From an uncultured Opitutia bacterium (GTDB lineage Bacteria > Verrucomicrobiota > Verrucomicrobiia > Opitutales > Opitutaceae), in contig CAIMFY010000118.1 in assembly GCA_903840415.1 (NCBI GenBank), positions 1 through 64,000 on the forward strand: DNA of 64,000 nt. Reading direction: 5' to 3'. Below are positions 46,792-58,458 of this stretch, in pieces. The first letter of the stretch is position 1. Every line of letters begins with the position of its first letter. The translations under genes were made by a program, and so were the position numbers. The notes below the pieces were generated by a model that had not been told where the DNA came from, made no database searches, and saw only the letters and a program-made list of their open reading frames with translations.

Positions 46792-47283
46792 ATGAACCGA
46801 AAATATTCGTTAGTTCTCTGGCTCGGGATCGTCATCGCCGTGCTCGGCTTGTTATATTTCACGCCAGCGAAGCTGAAGTCCGATCCCAACGCGGTCGCGG
46901 CGGTGCTGCGCTTGGATCAGGCGCGATTGGAGGCGATGCGGGCTGGCGACGGCCCGGCGCTGGCCAAGGTCCTGTCTGACGAAGTGATTTTCGTTCATTC
47001 CGACGGGCGCACCGAAGCTAAGGCCGACTACGTCAAGAACCTGACGGCGGGCGACACCGCTTATTCCGATCTGAAAACGACGGAGGTGCAGACGCGCCAA
47101 ATCACCACCGACGTGATCGTGCTGGCGGGCGGGCAGGAGATGAAAAAGAAACTCGGACCGTCGTGGTCGGAGGTGAAGCTCCGTTTTATTTCCGTGTGGC
47201 GAAACGAAGCCGGCACGTGGCGGATGATCGCGTGGCAGTCGATGCGGCCATCAGGCAACAGCGTGGTGCCGCCGAAGACTTAG
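46792..47283 (+). CDS. Membrane-anchored DUF4440 (NTF2-like) protein
   Basis: This 163-residue protein starts with an N-terminal helix (YSLVLWLGIVIAVLGLLYF) that anchors or exports it. It then has one SnoaL/DUF4440-type domain: RLDQARLEAMRAGDGPALAKVLSDE, VIFVHSDGRTEAKADYVKNL, and LRFISVWRNEAGTWRMIAWQ. The fold binds small molecules or has simple enzymatic roles; nothing more can be said. It follows glcF by nine bases, so it likely belongs to the glycolate operon. Confidence 0.8.
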   Translation: MNRKYSLVLWLGIVIAVLGLLYFTPAKLKSDPNAVAAVLRLDQARLEAMRAGDGPALAKVLSDEVIFVHSDGRTEAKADYVKNLTAGDTAYSDLKTTEVQTRQITTDVIVLAGGQEMKKKLGPSWSEVKLRFISVWRNEAGTWRMIAWQSMRPSGNSVVPPKT

Positions 47284-47298
47284 CGCGTCCGCGGCCAA

Positions 47299-48942
<1,644 letters not shown>

Positions 48943-49118
48943 GGGGTAGGGGAAATCGGCGGCGCCGATGCGGGGTATGCGTCGGAGGGAGTCACGCCGG
49001 CGGGCGTGTGGCGAGAATTTTAGCGCGGAGAATGGCGACTGCGCGGTCGTCAGGCGAAGAAAGCGATTTCTCGCCGCCGGCTGGACGGGAAAGTTTTTTT
49101 GTCCACACTCGGTCGCCT

Positions 49119-51026
49119 ATGAAATCACCCCACCTTCTCCGCGGTGCGACTGCCGCTGTATTCCTGCTGCTGGCGGCGCCGGCGACCATCGCGAAACCGG
49201 ACACCCGCAACCGTGCGGAAATTCCCGCCCAATACAAATCCGACTTCACGCAAATCTTCCCGAACTGGGCAGCGTGGGAGAGCGCGTCGAAGGACATGGA
49301 GGCGAAGATGGATGCGTTCGCCGCGCTCAAGGGCACGCTCGCGCAGGGCCCGGTCGCCGTGCTCAAAGCCTACCAAGCGTTCGACGAAATCGGGATGATG
49401 CAGGAGAAGGTCTTCCTCTACACCGCGCTGCAGCGCGACGTGGATTTGCGCAATCAGGACATTGCGGGAAAATTTCAGCGTGTGGGGACGATTCAGGCGA
49501 AGTTCGGCACGGCCACCGCGTGGTTCACACCGGAGTTGCTCAAGGTGTCGCAGGCGACGATGGGAAAATGGATCGCGGAGACGCCCGCGCTGGCGCCCTA
49601 CCGTTTTACGATTCTCGACAACTACCGCCAGCAAGCGCACGTGCTCGACGAGAAAGGCGAAAAATTGCTGTCACTCGCCGCGCGCTTCAACCAGACACCG
49701 CGCGCCACTTATCAGGAGCTGAGTACCGCTGACATCAAGTTTCCCGAAATCACGCTCGCCGACGGGAAGAAGGTCATGGTTTCGCCGGGTGCGTATCAGG
49801 CGTTGCTGGCGACCAACTATCAGCAGGCCGATCGCGCGAAGGCGCTTGAGGCCCATCTCAAAACCTACGCGGCCACCGCCAACACCTACGCCGCGATCTA
49901 CAACGGGTTGCTGCAGCGCGACTGGTTCCGTGCGCAGGCGCGCAACTACCCGACGACGCTCGATGCCGCGCTCGACGGCAACGACATCCCGCCGGCGGTG
50001 GTCAAGACGCTGGTCGAGACGGTGCGGGCCGGCACGGCGCCGGTGCAGCGGTATATGTTGCTCCGCAAAAAACTCCTCGGGCTCGAAAGCTACCACCTCT
50101 ACGACGGGCAAATCCCCATCTTCCGGTCCGACAAGGTGTATCCTTATGATGAGTCACGCGACCTCGTAATCGCGTCGGTCGCGCCGCTGGGTGCCGACTA
50201 TGTGGCCCGCTACAAGCAGCAGATGGCGAGCGGCCGCGTGGATGTTTATGAGACCGACGGCAAACGCAGCGGCGCCTACAACTGGGGCGTTTACGGTGTC
50301 GGGCCTTACCTGTTGCTGAACTACACCGACACGCTCAACGACGTCTTCACGCTCGCCCACGAGGCGGGCCACGCGATGCACACGGTGCTGTCCTACGCGA
50401 ACCAGCCCTATGTCACCTCCGACTACACGATCTTTGTCGCCGAGGTGGCCTCGACGACGAACGAGCGTTTTCTCCTGCGCAAACTGCTCGAGACGACGAC
50501 GGATCCGAAGGAGCGTTTCCTGCTGCTCCAGCACGCAGTCGATGCAATCTTCGGCACGTTTTACACGCAGGTGCTCTTCGCTGACTTTGAGTTGCAGGCC
50601 CATCAACTCGTCGAGCAAGGCCAGCCAATCACGGCGGATGTGCTCAGTGGGATTTACGCCAAGCTCTTGAAGAATTACTACGGCGACGCGGTGACGATCG
50701 ACGATCTCTACAAATTCACCTGGGCGCGCATCCCGCACTTCTTCAACTCGCCCTACTACGTTTACCAATATGCCACCTGCTTCGCCTCGTCCGCGAAACT
50801 GTTTCAGGACATGAACACGGGCGGCGGCGCGGCGCGCGCGGCGGCGACGGATCGTTACCTCACGCTGCTGAAGAGCGGCGGCAACGACTTCCCGATGGCG
50901 CAACTGCAGAAGGCGGGCGTCGATTTGACTAAACGCGAAACCGTGCAAGCTGTCGTCGACCAGATGAACGAACTGGTCTCGCAGATGGAAACCGAGGCGG
51001 CGAAAATTGCGGCCACCGGAAAATAA
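49119..51026 (+). CDS. Secreted oligoendopeptidase F-like M3 metallopeptidase
   Basis: The ATG at 49119 gives 635 residues with a signal peptide (GATAAVFLLLAAPATIA). The M3 catalytic region has HEAGHAMHTVLSYANQPYVTS, with the zinc HExxH, and the downstream Glu in FVAEVASTTNE. PepF enzymes cut oligopeptides, normally in the cytoplasm; here the signal peptide places it in the periplasm. The frame upstream of 49119 covers the lldP promoter region and is not part of it. Confidence 0.92.
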   Translation: MKSPHLLRGATAAVFLLLAAPATIAKPDTRNRAEIPAQYKSDFTQIFPNWAAWESASKDMEAKMDAFAALKGTLAQGPVAVLKAYQAFDEIGMMQEKVFLYTALQRDVDLRNQDIAGKFQRVGTIQAKFGTATAWFTPELLKVSQATMGKWIAETPALAPYRFTILDNYRQQAHVLDEKGEKLLSLAARFNQTPRATYQELSTADIKFPEITLADGKKVMVSPGAYQALLATNYQQADRAKALEAHLKTYAATANTYAAIYNGLLQRDWFRAQARNYPTTLDAALDGNDIPPAVVKTLVETVRAGTAPVQRYMLLRKKLLGLESYHLYDGQIPIFRSDKVYPYDESRDLVIASVAPLGADYVARYKQQMASGRVDVYETDGKRSGAYNWGVYGVGPYLLLNYTDTLNDVFTLAHEAGHAMHTVLSYANQPYVTSDYTIFVAEVASTTNERFLLRKLLETTTDPKERFLLLQHAVDAIFGTFYTQVLFADFELQAHQLVEQGQPITADVLSGIYAKLLKNYYGDAVTIDDLYKFTWARIPHFFNSPYYVYQYATCFASSAKLFQDMNTGGGAARAAATDRYLTLLKSGGNDFPMAQLQKAGVDLTKRETVQAVVDQMNELVSQMETEAAKIAATGK

Positions 51027-51055
51027 GCGGCCGCGCCGGAGTCAGACGGTTTCGA

Positions 51056-52453
51056 CTACAACCCCTGTGTGTCCACCAGCCAAATCAGCGACGCCAGCGC
51101 GGCGGCGCCGAGGTGGAGTTCGCGGGGGTTCACCTTGTCGAGCGAGTCTTCGGTCGTGTGGTGAACGTCGAAGTAACGCTGTGAGTCGGGCGTCATTTCG
51201 CCCACGGTCACGCCCTGCACGAGTAGCGGCGAGACGTCAGTGCCGGCCGCGCCTTTGCGAAACTCGAAGATGCCGTAGGGCCGGAAGAGCGGGAGCCAGC
51301 GGGAGGCGCGGTCGGCGGCGTCGCCTTGCGTGCTGCCGAGCGTGAAACCGTGAGGCTGGAAACCGCCGTTGTCGGTTTCGACGGCGAAGAGATGTTTGTC
51401 GGCGGAATCTTTGGCGGCGCTGGCGTAGGCGGTGGCGCCCCGCGTGCCGTTCTCCTCGTTGACGAACAGCACGCAACGCAGCGTGTGGCGCGGCTTGAGG
51501 CCGAGCGCGCGAAAGAGGCGCAGCACCTCGATCGATTGGACGAGGCCTGCGCCGTCGTCGTGCGCGCCGGGCGCGATGTCCCACGAATCGAGGTGGCCGC
51601 CGACGAGGATAATCTGGTTGGGAAACTCGGAGCCGCGAATTTCGCCGATGACGTTATGCGACAGCGCATCGTCGAACCACTGCGAGTTGATCTTCACGTG
51701 GACCTGTGAGTGCGAATTTGCAGCGAGGGCGGTGCTGAGACGATCCGCGGCGGTGGTGGAGAGTGCGGCGGCGGGAATCTTCGGCTGGCCGGGAATATAA
51801 TTGGTCGCGCCGGTGTGCGGGATGTCGTTGTTCGCATGGGTCAGCGAACGGCTCAGCGCCGCGACTGCGCCAAACGTCGCCGCGACGCCCGGCCCGCGAT
51901 TGCGCTGATCGCCGGCCTGACCGTAAGCCGGGCCCGGATTGACCATCGTGGGATCCATCGGGCGGTTGAAGAAAATGATCTTGCCGGCGATTTTTTCGCG
52001 ACCGAGTTGGGTGAGTTCTTCGAGTGACTTTACCTCGATGACTTCCGCGGTGACGTCGCCGGCCACGGAGCCGCCGAGGGCGACCGCGCTCAGGGCGACG
52101 GCTTCACCTTTGACTCCGGCGGCTGGCAGCAGCGCGATGGATTCCTTCGCCCCACGCTCCCAATGCGGGACCATCACATCCTGCGTGTAAACCCGATCGA
52201 GCTTGAGCGTAGTGAGGGTTTGCTCGCCCCACGCGACGGCGCGATCGAGCGCTTTCGAGCCGGCGAGTCGGCCGGGGGCCGTCGTGACGAGCACGCGGAG
52301 GTTTTCAAACGCCTCGCCGTGACTCAACGCCTCGGAGTAGATTTGCCGCAGCGTGGCGGCTTCGGGTGTGGCGGTCGGTGCGGTGGGTTGGGCGTCCAAC
52401 GGCGCAGTGAACAAAAGTGTGGCGGCGAAGATCAGGCGGCGGTGTGGGAGCAT
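51056..52453 (-). CDS. Secreted M28 metallopeptidase with PA domain
   Basis: This 465-residue protein has a signal peptide (LIFAATLLFTAPLDA). A protease-associated insert spans about residues 125-245, and the M28 zinc core follows: GGHLDSWD, GAHDDGAGLVQS, VNEENG (catalytic Glu pair), ETDNGGF and VHHTTEDS. The layout matches carboxypeptidase Q-like exopeptidases that release amino acids from short peptides. All metal ligands of the family are present. It converges with the M3 gene (29 bases apart), and the pair flank a peptidase-rich stretch. Confidence 0.92.
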   Translation of the reverse strand: MLPHRRLIFAATLLFTAPLDAQPTAPTATPEAATLRQIYSEALSHGEAFENLRVLVTTAPGRLAGSKALDRAVAWGEQTLTTLKLDRVYTQDVMVPHWERGAKESIALLPAAGVKGEAVALSAVALGGSVAGDVTAEVIEVKSLEELTQLGREKIAGKIIFFNRPMDPTMVNPGPAYGQAGDQRNRGPGVAATFGAVAALSRSLTHANNDIPHTGATNYIPGQPKIPAAALSTTAADRLSTALAANSHSQVHVKINSQWFDDALSHNVIGEIRGSEFPNQIILVGGHLDSWDIAPGAHDDGAGLVQSIEVLRLFRALGLKPRHTLRCVLFVNEENGTRGATAYASAAKDSADKHLFAVETDNGGFQPHGFTLGSTQGDAADRASRWLPLFRPYGIFEFRKGAAGTDVSPLLVQGVTVGEMTPDSQRYFDVHHTTEDSLDKVNPRELHLGAAALASLIWLVDTQGL

Positions 52454-52518
52454 GGGAGGAGTTTTTCGTTGCGATGGGCGCGACTCAAGCGGCGAATCAC
52501 TGCGTGCTTTCCCCGGCG

Positions 52519-53106
52519 ATGAATCTCTCGGCGGTCACTCTCACCGGCCGCCACGTGCGGCTCGAACCGCTCGCCGCGGGGCACGTCGCTTCGCTCGTGC
52601 GGCACGCCGCGGACGACGAGGTGTGGACGCATTTCGGCGGCGCCCGCATGAACGACGAGGCCGCGCTCCGCGCCCGCGTCGAGTCGGCGCAACGCGATCT
52701 GGCGCAGGGCGTGGCGCTGACGTTTGCCGTGATTGATCTGGGGCGGGCCGAAGCGGCGGGCACGACGACTTACTTCGATGTGTCGGTGCCCGACCGGCGG
52801 CTGGAAATCGGCAGCACATGGCTCGGGCGCGCCGTGTGGCGCACGGCGATCAACACCGAGGCGAAGCTGCTGCTGCTGGGACACGCGTTCGAGGTGCTCG
52901 GCTGCCTGCGCGTGCAGTTGAAGACCGACATTCGCAACCTCCGCTCGCAAGCTGCCATCGAGCGGCTCGGCGCGGTGAAAGAAGGCGTGCTGCGTGCCCA
53001 CATGCGGCGGCGCGATGGCTCGCAGCGCGACTCCGTGATGTATTCCATCATCGCCGACGAGTGGCCGGCGGCGAAGGCGCGACTCGCGGAGCGGCTAGCG
53101 CGGTAA
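52519..53106 (+). CDS. GNAT-family N-acetyltransferase
   Basis: The ATG at 52519 gives 195 residues. The pattern RHVRLEPLAAGHVASL at the start, IGSTWLGRAVWRTAINTEAKLLLLGHAFEVLGC and NLRSQAAIERLGAVKEG (two separate segments) is that of RimJ/RimL-type acetyltransferases, which modify protein N-termini or small molecules with acetyl-CoA. It diverges from the M28 gene (65 bases between starts) and precedes the S9 peptidase on the same strand. Confidence 0.88.
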   Translation: MNLSAVTLTGRHVRLEPLAAGHVASLVRHAADDEVWTHFGGARMNDEAALRARVESAQRDLAQGVALTFAVIDLGRAEAAGTTTYFDVSVPDRRLEIGSTWLGRAVWRTAINTEAKLLLLGHAFEVLGCLRVQLKTDIRNLRSQAAIERLGAVKEGVLRAHMRRRDGSQRDSVMYSIIADEWPAAKARLAERLAR

Positions 53107-53169
53107 AACGGTCGCACGGGTGGAAAAAACGTCTGGCCTCGGCGTGCGGCGGCGAGCCATCGTGGGGCC

Positions 53170-55260
53170 ATGCGAAACAAATTCCCCGTTCGTAGTTTGG
53201 TGTGCGCGCTGTTCGTAGGTGCGTCGTTCGGCTCGTTTTCACCGGCGCGCGCGCAGTCGCGCCCGATGACGCTCGACGATCTGTTTAAGTTTCACCGCGT
53301 GTCCGATCCGCAGATATCGCCGGACGGGATGCGCGTGGCCTACGTCGTCACCGAGGTAATGAAGGACGAAAATCGCACCAACGCCGACCTCTGGCTCGCT
53401 AACGCCGACGGCACCGGCGAGCCGCGCCAGCTCACCCACTCGCCGAAGCGCGATGCGCACCCGCGCTGGTCGCCCGACGGAAAATGGATCGCGTTTGAAT
53501 CGACGCGCGACGGCGACTCGCAGCTTTTCCTCCTCCCTACCGACGGCGGCGAGCCGCGGAAGCTCACGACGATTTCGACGGGCGCGGCACAGGCGCGGTG
53601 GTCGCCGGACGGCAAGGCGCTCGCGTTTGTCTCGGCGGTGTTTGCTGAATTTTCCGGCAAACCGTTCAAGGAATCCGACAAGTTGAACAAGGAAAAGCTC
53701 GAGGCCCGCGGCAAGAGCAACGTGAAGGCGCGACTCTTCGATCAGTTGCTTTTCCGCCACTGGGATTCTTGGGTCGAGGGCAAGCGCCAGCATCTTTTCG
53801 TCGTGCCGATCGCGGCTGACGGCAGCGCCGGCGAGCCGCGCGACGTGACGCCGGGCGAGAACGACGCCGTGCCGACGTCCAGCACGTTCAGCGCGGGAGA
53901 CGAATTTGCGTGGTCGCCAGATGGAACAGTAATCGCGTTCACCGCGCCGCCCGCCATGCTGCGCGAACAGGCGTGGACGACGAACCACGATATCTGGACT
54001 GTAAATCTCGCGACTGGTGCGCGGAAAAATCTCACCGCTTCGAACCCGGCCGCTGACGGTTTTCCCCGCTACTCACCCGACGGAAAATTTCTCGCCTATC
54101 GCGCCCAGACCCGCGACGGCTTCGAGGCCGATCGATGGCAGGTGTGGGTGCTTGATCTCGCGAGCGGTGTGCGCCGCAGCCTGACCGCGAACTGGGATCA
54201 ATCGGTGAGCAGCTTCGGGTGGTCGCCCGACGGCAAGACCGTTTACGTCGAAGCGCAGGCTGGCGGCAGCGAGCCGATCTGGAGCGTTCCGGCGAGCGGT
54301 GGCGAAATTTCGCAGCTCGTGAAAGGCGGCGTGAACAGCGATCTCTCGCCCTCCGCCGACGGCCGCACGCTGGTGTTTTTGCGACAACAACTCACGGCGC
54401 CCCCGGAGATCGCGCGGGTGACTCTCGCCGATGGCAAACTGCAGCCGGTCACGCACGCGAACGCCGCACTCCTCGCACCGATCGCGATGAGCGCGCCCGA
54501 GTCCGTCACGGTGCAAGGCGCCGGCGGCACGCCGGTGCAGCTGTGGATCGTGAAGCCGCCGGGGTTCGATCCGGCGAAGAAATATCCTCTCGTGTTCTGG
54601 GTGCATGGCGGGCCGCAGAGCGCGTTTCTCGACTCGTGGTCCACGCGCTGGAATGTGGAACTCTGGGCCGCGCAGGGCTACGTCGTGTCGATGGCAAATC
54701 CCCGCGGCTCGACGGGTTTCGGCCAGAAATTCACCGACGAGATTTCGCACGACTGGGGCGGGAAAGTTTACGACGATCTGATGGCGTGCCTCGCGCACCT
54801 GGAGGCCCAGCCCTACATCGATACCACGCGCATGGCGGCGGCGGGCGCGAGTTACGGCGGATACATGATGGCGTGGTTCGAGGGTCACACGGACAAGTTC
54901 AAGTGCATCGTCGACCACGACGGCGTTTATAACTTCACCTCGATGTATGGCACGACGGAGGAGGTGTGGTTCGACGAATGGGAGCACGGCACGCCGTGGG
55001 AGAATCCTGATGGGGAAAAATTCTCCCCGCACAAATTCGCGGCGAACTTCAAGACTCCGATGCTGATCATCCAAAACGATCAGGACTTCCGGGTGCCGGT
55101 GCAGGAAGGCCTTGCGCTTTTCACGACGCTCCAGCGCAAGGGAATTCCGTCAAAACTGCTGATGTTTCCCGACGAGGGCCACTGGGTGCTCAAACCCGCG
55201 AACAGCGAACTCTGGCACCAGACGGTCTTCGATTGGCTCGCGGAATACTTGAAAAAATAG
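53170..55260 (+). CDS. Secreted S9 prolyl-oligopeptidase-type peptidase
   Basis: This 696-residue enzyme has a signal peptide ending at SPARAQ. A WD40/TolB-like beta-propeller (about residues 35-430) has repeated SPDGKW-type turns. The S9 catalytic domain has VFWVHGGPQSAF, the nucleophile GASYGGYMMAW, Asp in IQNDQDFRVPVQEG and His in FPDEGHWVL. It resembles dipeptidyl or acylaminoacyl peptidases and should act in the periplasm. It is full length for the family. Its start is 63 bases after the acetyltransferase stop. Confidence 0.93.
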   Translation: MRNKFPVRSLVCALFVGASFGSFSPARAQSRPMTLDDLFKFHRVSDPQISPDGMRVAYVVTEVMKDENRTNADLWLANADGTGEPRQLTHSPKRDAHPRWSPDGKWIAFESTRDGDSQLFLLPTDGGEPRKLTTISTGAAQARWSPDGKALAFVSAVFAEFSGKPFKESDKLNKEKLEARGKSNVKARLFDQLLFRHWDSWVEGKRQHLFVVPIAADGSAGEPRDVTPGENDAVPTSSTFSAGDEFAWSPDGTVIAFTAPPAMLREQAWTTNHDIWTVNLATGARKNLTASNPAADGFPRYSPDGKFLAYRAQTRDGFEADRWQVWVLDLASGVRRSLTANWDQSVSSFGWSPDGKTVYVEAQAGGSEPIWSVPASGGEISQLVKGGVNSDLSPSADGRTLVFLRQQLTAPPEIARVTLADGKLQPVTHANAALLAPIAMSAPESVTVQGAGGTPVQLWIVKPPGFDPAKKYPLVFWVHGGPQSAFLDSWSTRWNVELWAAQGYVVSMANPRGSTGFGQKFTDEISHDWGGKVYDDLMACLAHLEAQPYIDTTRMAAAGASYGGYMMAWFEGHTDKFKCIVDHDGVYNFTSMYGTTEEVWFDEWEHGTPWENPDGEKFSPHKFAANFKTPMLIIQNDQDFRVPVQEGLALFTTLQRKGIPSKLLMFPDEGHWVLKPANSELWHQTVFDWLAEYLKK

Positions 55261-55263
55261 GCC

Positions 55264-55482
55264 TTACTTCGCGACGGGGATGTGCGCGGCCTGGCGCATC
55301 AATTCCGGTTTCGAGATGCCGAGGCGGTGCGCGATCGCGTTGAGCCGCGTGGCTTCGGCCTGCGTGAGCGCGGTCTGCCGCTCGCTGCCGTCGCGGTCGG
55401 GCCACTTCACGACGTGAATTTTCTGGCGCGACGCTTTCACGAGATCGCGCAGGAAGGTTTGTTCGTCGTCGGGGAGATTCAT
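55264..55482 (-). CDS. Small hypothetical protein
   Basis: The ATG at 55482 gives 72 residues (starting MNLPDDEQTFLRDLV). The rest has a helical look (QTALTQAEATRLNAIAHRLG, ISKPELMRQAAHIPVAK). I do not recognise it. It overlaps the hydrolase stop by ATGA and ends four bases from the S9 stop, and the third-base composition fits coding, so it is probably real. The C-terminal ISKPELMRQ part could be a small DNA-binding helix pair, but this is a guess. Confidence 0.6.
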   Translation of the reverse strand: MNLPDDEQTFLRDLVKASRQKIHVVKWPDRDGSERQTALTQAEATRLNAIAHRLGISKPELMRQAAHIPVAK

Positions 55483-56744
55483 GGATTCGTTTTCTGAGCC
55501 TGAGCGGACTTGGCGGCGGCTGTCCATGCCGCGAACGTCAGCTCCGGCTTGTGCTGCTCCCACTCGGTGGGCGTGAACACGCTCAGATCCTCATGTAGGT
55601 AGCCTGGCACGTGGTCGCCGATCGCACAAGTGCCGCCTTCCATCAGCTCAACCATGTAGGTCTTGTCGGCGGCGATGTGATGCTGCTCCACCCATTCGCC
55701 GATGTGGGTTGTCGGCAACGCCCGCACGGTCGCCTCGCTCCAGTTCGGAAAACCGAAATGGTTCGCGAGCCACAACACCGCGGGCCGTTCCAGAAAACCG
55801 GGCCGGTGCCCCGTGTTGTCCTGAAACCCGTAGTCAAACACGCCCGCCTTCGAGCCGTGCAACTGCGTTGTTCTCGCGCGCAGGTCGTCGAAAAACGGCT
55901 CATAAGTTTTCTGCGGGACGATAGTGATGTCGAGCCGGCCGTTCCAAATGAAGGTCGGTCCGCGCGCCGCGTGGAGCGCATAGATCGTCGCCGCCCGATC
56001 GGCGAGAAACGCCAGTGACTGCGACGGCAGACCTTGGCACATTGTCTTGGTCGACGAATCCCAGTAATCGCCGGGGCCGCCGAGATTGCCGCCACCGGCG
56101 AGCACGCACGCCGTCAACCGCGGCTCTACCGCACCCGCCAACGCCAGCACGAACGATCCCATCGAGTAGCCGCCGGCGCCGATCCGCGCCGGATCGACTT
56201 CGGGCAGCGCAGCGAGATACGACACCGCCTGAAACACGTCCGTCAGCATCAATCCGCACAACCGCCGCGCCAGTGCCGCATCGCCCTTGAGTTGGTCGTG
56301 TTCACGCGTGCCGGAAGCGCGCGCCGAATTGCGTTCGCCTTCTCCCGCCTGGTCGTAGGTGAGCACGGCCACGCCGCCGCGGGCAAACGCGACGCCGGTG
56401 AAATAGGAATACCACGAGTATTTGTCGCCGCCGTGTCCGCAGACGACGACGAAGCCGGGAATCTTTCCGCCCGCCGGCAGCGGATCCGGCAAATAGAGAA
56501 TCGCCGGGACGCGCGTGCCGAACTCGGTCGCATACGTCACCGCTTCGGTGACGACGCCCGGTGCTGGCGCGAAATGCCGGTGGGTCTTGGCGTCGAGCGC
56601 AGGCAGCGGATTCGGCACGAAAAAATTCTCGCGGATCTGGTTGCGCAGCTCGGCGACGCGCTCCGGCGTGAGCGCCTCCGCCTGGCTCCAACCGAGGGCA
56701 ACGAAAAACAGCAGGATGCGCTTTACGAGGGGGTTCGCAGTCAT
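55479..56744 (-). CDS. Large secreted alpha/beta hydrolase, esterase-like
   Basis: The ATG at 56744 gives 421 residues with a signal peptide (VKRILLFFVALGWSQAEA). Upstream residues of the longer frame do not look coding. The alpha/beta hydrolase core has VTYATEFGTRVPAILYLP, VVVCGHGGDKYSWYSYF, the nucleophile elbow GGYSMGSFVLALAG and a His-containing QDNTGHRPGF near the end. It resembles the acetyl-xylan-esterase/dienelactone-like hydrolases found with carbohydrate or xenobiotic genes. The substrate is unknown. It is coupled to the small gene downstream. Confidence 0.8.
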   Translation of the reverse strand: MTANPLVKRILLFFVALGWSQAEALTPERVAELRNQIRENFFVPNPLPALDAKTHRHFAPAPGVVTEAVTYATEFGTRVPAILYLPDPLPAGGKIPGFVVVCGHGGDKYSWYSYFTGVAFARGGVAVLTYDQAGEGERNSARASGTREHDQLKGDAALARRLCGLMLTDVFQAVSYLAALPEVDPARIGAGGYSMGSFVLALAGAVEPRLTACVLAGGGNLGGPGDYWDSSTKTMCQGLPSQSLAFLADRAATIYALHAARGPTFIWNGRLDITIVPQKTYEPFFDDLRARTTQLHGSKAGVFDYGFQDNTGHRPGFLERPAVLWLANHFGFPNWSEATVRALPTTHIGEWVEQHHIAADKTYMVELMEGGTCAIGDHVPGYLHEDLSVFTPTEWEQHKPELTFAAWTAAAKSAQAQKTNP

Positions 56745-56874
56745 GCCCGCGAACCTGTGGCCGGCGCACCTCGGTTTCAAGGTCGCGCCATGGCAGGAAA
56801 AATTGCTCCACTGTCAGATGGAAAAATCCAACCGATTTGAGTCGCCGTGGAGCGTTGCGCCACGCTGAAATGAC

Positions 56875-58443
56875 ATGCCCCGCTACTGTCCGCCGTCTTT
56901 TCTAGTCATGCTTTCGATCAGTTCCCTCGCACTCGCCGTCGTCTCGCCGAACACGCTGACGTGGCTGGATTATTTTTCGCTTGCCGTTTATTTTTCCATT
57001 AGCCTCGCGATCGGCTGGTGGTGGCGGCGGAAGAAACAATCGAGCTCGCAGTTCATGATCGGCGACCGGAAGCTGCCGTGGTGGGCGGCGTCGATCAGCT
57101 TCATGGCGACGGCGACGAGCAGCATCAGTTTCATGGCGCTGCCGGCGCGGGCCTTTGCGACCGACTGGCTGTCGTATGGCTCGGCGCCGGCGCAGGCGTT
57201 TGCGGGTGTGCTAGTGGGCGTGGTGTTCGTCGGCGCGCTACGGCGGCTGAATCTCACGACGATTTTCGGCTACCTCGATCAGCGTTTTGACTGGCGGGTA
57301 CGGCTCGTCGGAGCGGGTCTGGCAATTTTGCTGAAGGTCGGCGGTCGCATGAGCGTCGTCATGCTGCTGCCGGCGCTGGCGCTCTCGACGGTCACGGGCT
57401 TCAACGTTTTCGCGAGCATCCTGCTCATGGGTGTCGTCACCACCATCTATGCGATGGAAGGTGGCTTCGAGGCGGTGGTGTGGACCGACGTGATGCAGGT
57501 GGGCGTGACGTTGTGTGGCGTGTTTGTCGCGCTGGCCTGCATGGCACGGGGTGTCGACGGCGGGTTTTCCTCGATGATTGCCACCAGTCACTCGGCGGGA
57601 AAATTCCATGTGCTTTCGACGGATTGGAATCTCGCGCAGCCGACCGTGGCGGTTTTCGTCGGCATGTTTCTCGGCCACATCTTCACCGTGCTCGGCGATC
57701 AGCCGTTGATGCAGCGGATGCTCGCCACCTCCGATCCGCGCGAGGCACGGCGCACCGTCGTGACCGGCAACCTCATCGGCATGGCGGGTTCGACGATGTT
57801 TTTCTTCGTGGGCACGATGTTGTGGGCGTTCTATCGCGCGCATCCGGAGCGGCTCGCCGCCGGGCTCGCGAACGATGCGATTTTTCCCTACTTCATCGCC
57901 AACGAGATTCCGCACGGCGTCGTCGGCTTGATCATTGCGGGCCTCTTCGCTGCCGGCATGGGCGCGCTCAGCAGCGCGATGAACGCGACCGCCGCGATTG
58001 TCGTGAGCGATTTTCAGGGGACGCTCCAGCCCGACGCCACCGAGGCGCAGCGGTTGCGGTTGGCGCGTGGTGCGACGCTGGTTGCGGGCGTCATCGCGAC
58101 AGTGATGGCTGCATTCCTCGCCTGGCGCGGGGCCGCCTCGCTTTGGGACGAATATCTGAAACTGGTCGCGCTGATCGGCGGCGGGTTTCCCGGGGTGTTT
58201 GCGCTCGGTCTGCTCTCGCGTCGCGCGAACTCCACGGGCGTCATCATCGGTGCCGTCACGAGTGTGTTTGTCACCGGGCTCGTGCAAACCTACACGACGG
58301 CCAACGCCTTTCTCCACGTCTTCGTCGCGGTCTCGTCGTGCATGGTGGTCGGCTACGTGGCGAGCCTGATCTTCGGACGCAACGACGCGAAAAAAGATCT
58401 GATTGGACTGACGATTTGGGATCGGCGGAAGAGCGCGATGTGA
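56875..58443 (+). CDS. Sodium:solute symporter family protein
   Basis: This 522-residue protein has about thirteen helices and the SSF patterns: QFMIGDRKLPWWAASISFMA, YAMEGGFEAVVWTDVMQ and LIIAGLFAAGMGALSSAMNA, the core helix region with SSAMN. It imports a sugar, organic acid, amino acid or similar solute with sodium; the substrate cannot be assigned. The ATG at 56875 is preceded by a divergent gap with the hydrolase gene. Confidence 0.9.
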   Translation: MPRYCPPSFLVMLSISSLALAVVSPNTLTWLDYFSLAVYFSISLAIGWWWRRKKQSSSQFMIGDRKLPWWAASISFMATATSSISFMALPARAFATDWLSYGSAPAQAFAGVLVGVVFVGALRRLNLTTIFGYLDQRFDWRVRLVGAGLAILLKVGGRMSVVMLLPALALSTVTGFNVFASILLMGVVTTIYAMEGGFEAVVWTDVMQVGVTLCGVFVALACMARGVDGGFSSMIATSHSAGKFHVLSTDWNLAQPTVAVFVGMFLGHIFTVLGDQPLMQRMLATSDPREARRTVVTGNLIGMAGSTMFFFVGTMLWAFYRAHPERLAAGLANDAIFPYFIANEIPHGVVGLIIAGLFAAGMGALSSAMNATAAIVVSDFQGTLQPDATEAQRLRLARGATLVAGVIATVMAAFLAWRGAASLWDEYLKLVALIGGGFPGVFALGLLSRRANSTGVIIGAVTSVFVTGLVQTYTTANAFLHVFVAVSSCMVVGYVASLIFGRNDAKKDLIGLTIWDRRKSAM

Positions 58444-58458
58444 AAATGCCGCGTGCCC

